From Enteractinococcus helveticum (lineage in GTDB: Bacteria > Actinomycetota > Actinomycetes > Actinomycetales > Micrococcaceae), in assembly GCF_020742345.1 (NCBI RefSeq), contig NZ_DYXC01000019.1, forward strand, positions 1 to 9,884: a DNA stretch of 9,884 nucleotides, in the 5' to 3' direction. Below the pieces are notes generated by a model that saw only the letters and a program-made list of their open reading frames with translations, was not told the DNA's origin and did no database searches. Positions 6,664 through 9,884 of the stretch are shown one piece after another; the stretch's first letter is position 1; every line of letters starts with the position of its first letter. The position numbers were made by a program, and so were the translations under genes.

Positions 6664-7116
6664 ATGAAAACTATCTACGTACTGAACGGGCCGAATCTCA
6701 ATTTATTGGGACTGCGCGACCCTGCAACTTATGGCACACAAACCCTGGCTGATATTGAGTCGAACTGTCAAAAAGTCGCTGACCGGTATGGACTGGAATT
6801 GGTTTTTCGCCAGAGTAACCACGAGGGCGAACTCGTCGACTGGATTCACGAAGCAGGTGCTCAAGTTGCCGAGGGGAACTGTGTGGGCGTTGTCCTGAAT
6901 GCTGGAGCGTATACGCATACTTCAGTGGCGTTAGCCGATGCGATCTCCGGTGCTTTCGTTCCAACGATTGAAGTGCATATTTCCAACGTTCATGCCCGGG
7001 AGTCTTTCCGTGATCATTCTTACTTGTCGCCGGTTGCCGCCGGGGTGATTGTTGGTCTTGGCACCTATGGTTATGAGCTCGGTATACAGGCGCTTGCACA
7101 CCTGGCTGAAGAATAA
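6664..7116 (+). CDS. aroQ: Type II 3-dehydroquinate dehydratase (AroQ/QsuC-like)
   Basis: This small enzyme interconverts 3-dehydroquinate and 3-dehydroshikimate, as a soluble dodecamer in known members. Starting at 6664 the protein has 150 residues, the standard length, and begins MKTIYVLNGPNLNLLG as is usual. The in-frame ATG at 6652 has no ribosome binding site, whereas GAGGA (6654-6658) sits five bases before 6664. The active-site set is complete: Arg18 and catalytic Tyr23 (LRDPATYG), NHEGELVDWIH (52-62), Asn79, His85 and Asp92 (LNAGAYTHTSVALAD), Glu103 and His105 (IEVHISNVHARE), Arg112 and Arg116. It follows the IclR gene with no strong terminator between them and completes the quinate branch of the pathway encoded on the opposite strand. 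The gene could also serve aromatic amino acid synthesis, but its position argues for the catabolic isoenzyme. Confidence 0.95.
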   Translation: MKTIYVLNGPNLNLLGLRDPATYGTQTLADIESNCQKVADRYGLELVFRQSNHEGELVDWIHEAGAQVAEGNCVGVVLNAGAYTHTSVALADAISGAFVPTIEVHISNVHARESFRDHSYLSPVAAGVIVGLGTYGYELGIQALAHLAEE

Positions 7117-7153
7117 CATGATGTGATCTGGCTGCCGGTCATCCACCCCGGGA

Positions 7154-8548
7154 CTAGAGGGACACTAACAACAGCGTGCCGCCAAACACGAGGCCCGAAG
7201 CGATCAACACGATCGTGGTGTAGCCCAGGATGTCGCGCATCTTCAGGCCTGCAATGGCCAACAGTGGGATCGCCCAGAATGGTTGAATCATATTGGTCCA
7301 CTGGTCGCCGTAAGCCACGGCCATGATGGTAATTTCTGGTGCGACCCCCAGCTCGGCACCGGCAGACAACATGATCGGGCCCTGTACAGCGAATTGTCCA
7401 CCGCCGGAGGGCACAAAGAAGTTCACCAGACCAGCCGACAGGAAGGCCAACAGACCAAAGGTCACGGGATTGGAAATCGACACGAAGGCATCCGAAAAGA
7501 TCTGAATCAAACCAGACCCGGTCATCAGCCCCAAGATGCCCGCATACAGGGGGAACTGTAACAGAATTTCGCCGACATTGGCCGCAGCGTTTTTCGTCAA
7601 CGCGATGAGTTCAAATGGATTGCGAACCAGCAGCAAAATGAGCGCCAAAAACGACCAATTGACGGTATCAAGGGTCAGGGTGCCGCCCTGGACGAAGTGC
7701 AATACCAGGTATGCGACCAGCATCAGGCCCAGCAGCAAGGTCACGATGCGGCTGGCATCCAACCGATCGGCTGGCGTGACGACATCTTCCTGCCCGTCGT
7801 CGACTTTTTGGCGAGTGTCGATCTTGAATTCGGTGATGTTATCACCCTTGCGTGGTGCCACCAGGTACAGCGACAGCCCAACCACCACAATTGTCACCAC
7901 CGCGGCGATCATGTTCCAGCCGGAGAACACGGTCTGGCTGATCGGCACCGTCTGGCCACCCAGCGATTCGGCAAGGAATGAATCCGGTGTGGCCGCGGTC
8001 AGCGGCCCAGAGGCTGAATACCCCATGTGCCACACGACAAACCCGGCAAAACCTGAGGCTACGAGCATTGGGAAATGCAGTTTCAGTCCGCGTTGGCCGC
8101 CCTGATAGGCGACTTCGCGTGCCAGCAGCCCGCCAACAACCAGTCCAAGCCCCCAGGTGATCAGGCTGGCAAACGCAGCACCCAGAAACACAAAGACATA
8201 GGCGGCAAGTTCGGTGCGCGGAACACTCCCCAGAAACGCCAGGCCACGCTGAACCGGCCCCGTATTCGCCAGCATGTGCCCGAATAACAGGATCAAAGCC
8301 ATCTGCGTGATGAAGTCTAAGAGGCCGGCCAGCCCGTTGCCCCAGTGCAAGACCAGTTCGCCGGGTGCTGTGTCAGTGAGGATCAGCGCCAGAATCACAA
8401 CGACAAAGGTCAGCAGAATCGAAAACACTAGTGCAGACGGGATGAACCGTTCGACGACGTTGTTCAGCGGTCGCATCGCCCGCGATAAGGGCGTGCCATG
8501 CTTTCGCCGAGCTGTGGCAGTACTTGAATGTGAATCGGGGGATGACAT
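7154..8548 (-). CDS. AtoE-like short-chain fatty acid transporter
   Basis: This is a polytopic cytoplasmic-membrane protein of the AtoE/short-chain fatty acid transporter family (TIGR00366 type), with 464 residues as expected. AtoE of E. coli is linked to uptake of acetoacetate and short-chain acids. After a polar N-terminus of about 35 residues, hydrophobic segments run through the whole length. Recognisable parts are RFIPSALVFSILLTF, GFVVWHMGYSASGPL, the re-entrant-like NFFVPSGGGQFAVQGPIM and AVAYGDQWTNMIQPFWAIPLLA near the C-terminus. The start has GAGGAG (minus strand, 8557-8562) eight bases upstream. No atoD/atoA/atoB genes are nearby, so the substrate is open: a short-chain acid, possibly a small acid linked to aromatic breakdown. 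It is convergent with aroQ, with only 37 bases between their ends and no convincing terminator there. It therefore appears to be a separate single-gene unit. Confidence 0.88.
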   Translation of the reverse strand: MSSPDSHSSTATARRKHGTPLSRAMRPLNNVVERFIPSALVFSILLTFVVVILALILTDTAPGELVLHWGNGLAGLLDFITQMALILLFGHMLANTGPVQRGLAFLGSVPRTELAAYVFVFLGAAFASLITWGLGLVVGGLLAREVAYQGGQRGLKLHFPMLVASGFAGFVVWHMGYSASGPLTAATPDSFLAESLGGQTVPISQTVFSGWNMIAAVVTIVVVGLSLYLVAPRKGDNITEFKIDTRQKVDDGQEDVVTPADRLDASRIVTLLLGLMLVAYLVLHFVQGGTLTLDTVNWSFLALILLLVRNPFELIALTKNAAANVGEILLQFPLYAGILGLMTGSGLIQIFSDAFVSISNPVTFGLLAFLSAGLVNFFVPSGGGQFAVQGPIMLSAGAELGVAPEITIMAVAYGDQWTNMIQPFWAIPLLAIAGLKMRDILGYTTIVLIASGLVFGGTLLLVSL

Positions 8549-8896
8549 GGCAAAGACTCCTCAAATTCAAGGCGGGCGTACCCGGTGCACACTCCGTGCA
8601 TTGGATGTTACGACACTCTGACGTGGGGAAGAAGAGTACACCCCATGACGTCTTGAGATGATCCACAATGATGTTGGTCTCAAGGTGCAAGCGGAGGGTT
8701 GTGCCAATTACGGCGGGTTTGTTGAATCATCTGAAAAAACTTGAGATTCCATAAAAATCCCGATGATGGCGCGGATTATCAGGGTTTTCAAGTTATTTTG
8801 TAAGTTTTCATGAGACTAGAAGCCCTTACATGACTGCCTTCTGACCACTAGCGTGGACTTATAGCATCCTCGATTCAAGGGATGAAAGGAGTCGCT
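8549..8896. other. Intergenic region with nested repeats upstream of the AtoE-like gene
   Basis: About 350 bases without a convincing gene, lying between divergent starts. Near the AtoE-like gene are two TGACGT copies (8619-8624 and 8646-8651), an inverted repeat TGGGG (8624-8628)/CCCCA (8641-8645), and CTTGAGA (8652-8658)/TCTCAAG (8678-8684). A third CTTGAGAT copy lies at 8740-8747. The stretch 8730-8820 is AT-rich and may hold promoters. TTCTGA (8839-8844) and TAGCAT (8862-8867), 17 bases apart, are a weak promoter candidate for the small gene to the right. A minus-strand open frame at 8373-8690 only extends over the AtoE gene's own start region and looks like chance. Confidence 0.5.
8652..8684. 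repeat. 7-bp inverted repeat upstream of the AtoE-like gene
   Basis: CTTGAGA (8652-8658) and TCTCAAG (8678-8684) are exact reverse complements separated by 19 bases, about 100 bases before the AtoE-like start. A third copy, CTTGAGAT, is at 8740-8747. Three occurrences in under 100 bases suggest binding sites for a regulator or response protein. No regulator gene is adjacent. Confidence 0.4.
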
Positions 8897-9160
8897 GTGA
8901 ATCCTGAAGAGAAACTTCCAGATCAGCAACCCCAACAGCCGGACCCTGAGCATGGGAAATCCCCAACTCGCATGGGATTTTTTATGGTTCCCGTCAGTCT
9001 CGTTGGTGCCGTCTTATTGATCGGCGTGGGCGTTCGATTTATCACGGTTTCAGCCCAACCGGACGCAGTCGGATATGTGTTATTTGTTCTTGCCGCAGCA
9101 CTTGTGGTTTTTGCGGTGTTACGCATCAGAAAGATCGCCACGGGGAAGGAAAAATATTAG
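8897..9160 (+). CDS. Small two-helix membrane protein, function unknown
   Basis: This is a predicted 87-residue membrane protein. The first 25 residues are polar and rich in Pro, Gln and Glu. Then come two hydrophobic segments, about 27-46 (GFFMVPVSLVGAVLLIGVGV) and 57-75 (AVGYVLFVLAAALVVFAVL), and a basic tail RIRKIATGKEK. The positive tail and short interhelix loop suggest both ends face the cytoplasm. The GTG at 8897 is chosen because AAAGGAG (8885-8891) lies five bases before it. The ATG at 8882 would sit upstream of that ribosome binding site. The family is not recognised; such proteins are common as lineage-specific small membrane proteins in actinobacteria. A strong hairpin 30 bases after the stop makes it a likely single-gene transcript. 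Confidence 0.75.
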   Translation: MNPEEKLPDQQPQQPDPEHGKSPTRMGFFMVPVSLVGAVLLIGVGVRFITVSAQPDAVGYVLFVLAAALVVFAVLRIRKIATGKEKY

Positions 9161-9189
9161 CGACTAGTGCGCAATCTTGGCTAACACAC

Positions 9190-9229
9190 GAAGGACCAGC
9201 AAGTATCATCCGATAGTTGCTGGTCCTTC
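9190..9229 (+). terminator. Strong hairpin, likely intrinsic terminator
   Basis: GAAGGACCAGCAA (9190-9202) pairs perfectly with TTGCTGGTCCTTC (9217-9229), a 13-bp stem. Beyond one G/G mismatch, TATC (9204-9207) pairs with GATA (9212-9215) around a 4-base loop. It lies 30 bases after the stop of the small membrane protein gene. No long T-run follows, which is common in high-GC actinobacteria. The symmetry would let it act in both directions. Confidence 0.75.
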
Positions 9230-9342
9230 TGAGCTGACCGGTGGCTTGATGATGTTTTGAATGATCTTGTCAGTGCTTGCTGTGGCCTTTACGCTGAACA
9301 AAGATCGCAAGCTTGAAACCTCAAAATTTCAGGCAGCTCATC

Positions 9343-9350
9343 GGAGGTGA
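9343..9350 (+). promoter_or_regulatory. Strong ribosome binding site fixing a GTG start
   Basis: GGAGGTGA is a near-perfect anti-16S match, six bases before the GTG at 9357. It settles the start of the DUF6480-like gene. About 12-30 bases further upstream, TGAAA (9314-9318) and TTTCA (9327-9331) form a weak inverted repeat. Confidence 0.7.
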
Positions 9351-9356
9351 GTCACA

Positions 9357-9626
9357 GTGTCGAACCAACAATGGGGACGTCCAGAAGATCACGAACCAAG
9401 AAATCCTAATCTTGATCCAAACACTACCGGTGATGCCGATTTGGAGCCCGGGGGAGGCGTGAAGCCGGGTCATACTCCACCAGATTCTCATTCGGCAACC
9501 TCAACCCCACCTCATGCCCCAGCACCGCGGCCACCGCGGTCAAAAACGACACTGGTCGTACTGATCGTCCTCGTGGCGATTTTGGTGCTGCTCTTCGTCG
9601 CTTACGGTATTGGCCTGTGGGGTTAG
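9357..9626 (+). CDS. DUF6480-like small single-span membrane protein
   Basis: This 89-residue protein has a polar, Pro-rich N-terminal half and one C-terminal hydrophobic helix at about residues 65-85 (TLVVLIVLVAILVLLFVAYG), ending in IGLWG. The core motif NPNLDPNTTGDADLEPGGG plus VKPGHTPPDS closely resembles the conserved DP-x-x-T-x-x-LEPGGGV-x-PG-x-TPP pattern of actinobacterial DUF6480 proteins, as I recall that family. No function is known for it. The family's usual length is about 80-100 residues. The start is GTG behind a strong GGAGGTGA. Topology is probably N-terminus in the cytoplasm with a tail anchor, since RSK precedes the helix, but this is inference. It is transcribed separately from the gene before it, given the hairpin at 9190-9229. 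Confidence 0.7.
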   Translation: MSNQQWGRPEDHEPRNPNLDPNTTGDADLEPGGGVKPGHTPPDSHSATSTPPHAPAPRPPRSKTTLVVLIVLVAILVLLFVAYGIGLWG

Positions 9627-9659
9627 GGCTGCAGTGTAGCTTTCCGCCTCACGGGTAGT

Positions 9660-9687
9660 GGCCATAGATTTCAAAGAGGTTATGGCC
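9660..9687 (+). terminator. Possible terminator after the DUF6480-like gene
   Basis: GGCCATA (9660-9666) pairs with TATGGCC (9681-9687) over a 14-base loop, about 35 bases after the stop. There is no T-run. The role is suggested by position only. Confidence 0.35.
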
Positions 9688-9748
9688 GTCGCTGCGCTTT
9701 CATTGGTGAACAAATACCCCTGCACTCGAGAGGTGCTCAAAACAAAAG

Positions 9749-9772
9749 GCCCTCAGTGACTATTCCTAGGGC
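9749..9772 (-). terminator. Weak hairpin with T-rich tail on the minus strand
   Basis: GCCCT (9749-9753) and AGGGC (9768-9772) form a short stem. Read on the minus strand the stem is followed by CTTTTGTTTT, the look of an intrinsic terminator. No minus-strand gene to the right is evident, so it might stop antisense transcription, or be chance. Confidence 0.25.
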
Positions 9773-9784
9773 ACTGGCGGCTGG

Positions 9785-9796
9785 TACTTTTGTGCC
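9785..9796 (+). promoter_or_regulatory. Candidate extended -10 box for a leaderless transcript
   Basis: TGGTACTTT contains a TG-n-TACTTT extended -10 element (TACTTT at 9785-9790) six bases before the ATG at 9797. No ribosome binding site precedes that ATG. The spacing would put the transcription start on the start codon itself. The -35 region is weak. Confidence 0.35.
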
Positions 9797-9884
9797 ATGA
9801 CCGAACGGAACATGCCATTTGAGGATCCAAAATATTTCGGATTTCCAAAAGAGGCCAGGATTGCTCACCAGCCAGGACTGACCG
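9797..9884 (+). CDS. Start of an unrecognised gene (3' end outside the window)
   Basis: An ATG at 9797 opens a frame that runs uninterrupted to the right edge, giving 29 residues: MTERNMPFEDPKYFGFPK, then EARIAHQPGLT. The mix of charged and aromatic residues looks protein-like, more so than the minus-strand frames over the same bases. It is too short to place in a family. A second in-frame ATG at 9812 is possible. Neither start has a clear ribosome binding site, which fits leaderless translation from 9797. Confidence 0.5.
   Translation, partial: MTERNMPFEDPKYFGFPKEARIAHQPGLT

Noticed and set aside
7117..7153. Terminator between convergent aroQ and the AtoE-like gene
   Set aside because: Only very short complementary segments are present and no T-run on either strand, so no site was called.
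7536..8105. 189-residue plus-strand frame opposite the AtoE-like gene
   Set aside because: Antisense shadow, rich in Ser, Arg and Pro as expected from the reverse of membrane-protein codons.
8373..8690. 105-residue minus-strand frame over the AtoE-like 5' region
   Set aside because: It overlaps the real gene in another frame, is low in plausible protein features, and covers the likely promoter.
1..9884. Mobile element, CRISPR array, tRNA or defence system
   Set aside because: No transposase, integrase, regular spaced repeats, tRNA-like cloverleaf or recognisable defence domain was seen on either strand.

Overview
The window looks like the chromosome of a G+C-rich Gram-positive actinobacterium, probably of the Micrococcaceae type. 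Grounds: high-GC third positions, GTG starts behind strong GGAGG-type ribosome binding sites, a DUF6480-like small protein, and a shikimate/quinate gene set laid out like the qsu genes of Corynebacterium glutamicum. The genus cannot be fixed from this sequence. No mobile element, tRNA, rRNA or CRISPR array is visible.

Layout. (1) Positions 1-1581, plus strand: the end of a siderophore-type ABC importer, with a FecCD permease cut by the window edge and its FepC/FecE-like ATPase one base downstream. (2) Positions 1607-5705, minus strand: a tightly coupled three-gene operon encoding an MHS-family proton symporter, an NAD-type quinate/shikimate dehydrogenase (QsuD-like) and a 3-dehydroshikimate dehydratase fused to an HPPD-like domain (QsuB-like). 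(3) Positions 5706-5865: a divergent control region. A perfect 17-bp palindrome sits exactly on a consensus -10 box of the transporter operon. (4) Positions 5866-7116, plus strand: an IclR-family regulator followed by type II 3-dehydroquinase (AroQ/QsuC-like). (5) Positions 7154-8548, minus strand: an AtoE-like short-chain fatty acid transporter, behind a repeat-rich upstream region. (6) Positions 8897-9626, plus strand: two small membrane proteins in AT-richer DNA, separated by a very strong hairpin. (7) From 9797: the first 29 codons of an unrecognised gene, possibly leaderless.

How the genes work together. The transporter would import shikimate or quinate. QsuD oxidises them to 3-dehydroshikimate or 3-dehydroquinate, AroQ dehydrates 3-dehydroquinate to 3-dehydroshikimate, and QsuB aromatises that to protocatechuate. 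This is a complete hydroaromatic-to-protocatechuate funnel with its own regulator. The ring-cleavage genes are not in the window. The known C. glutamicum qsu cluster uses a LysR-type regulator; here an IclR-type protein holds that place. The palindrome, together with a shared 10-mer found again just before aroQ, is a specific and testable operator proposal.

The individual families are known. The less described parts are the regulatory arrangement, the intact metal triad of the QsuB C-terminal domain, and the repeats upstream of the AtoE gene.
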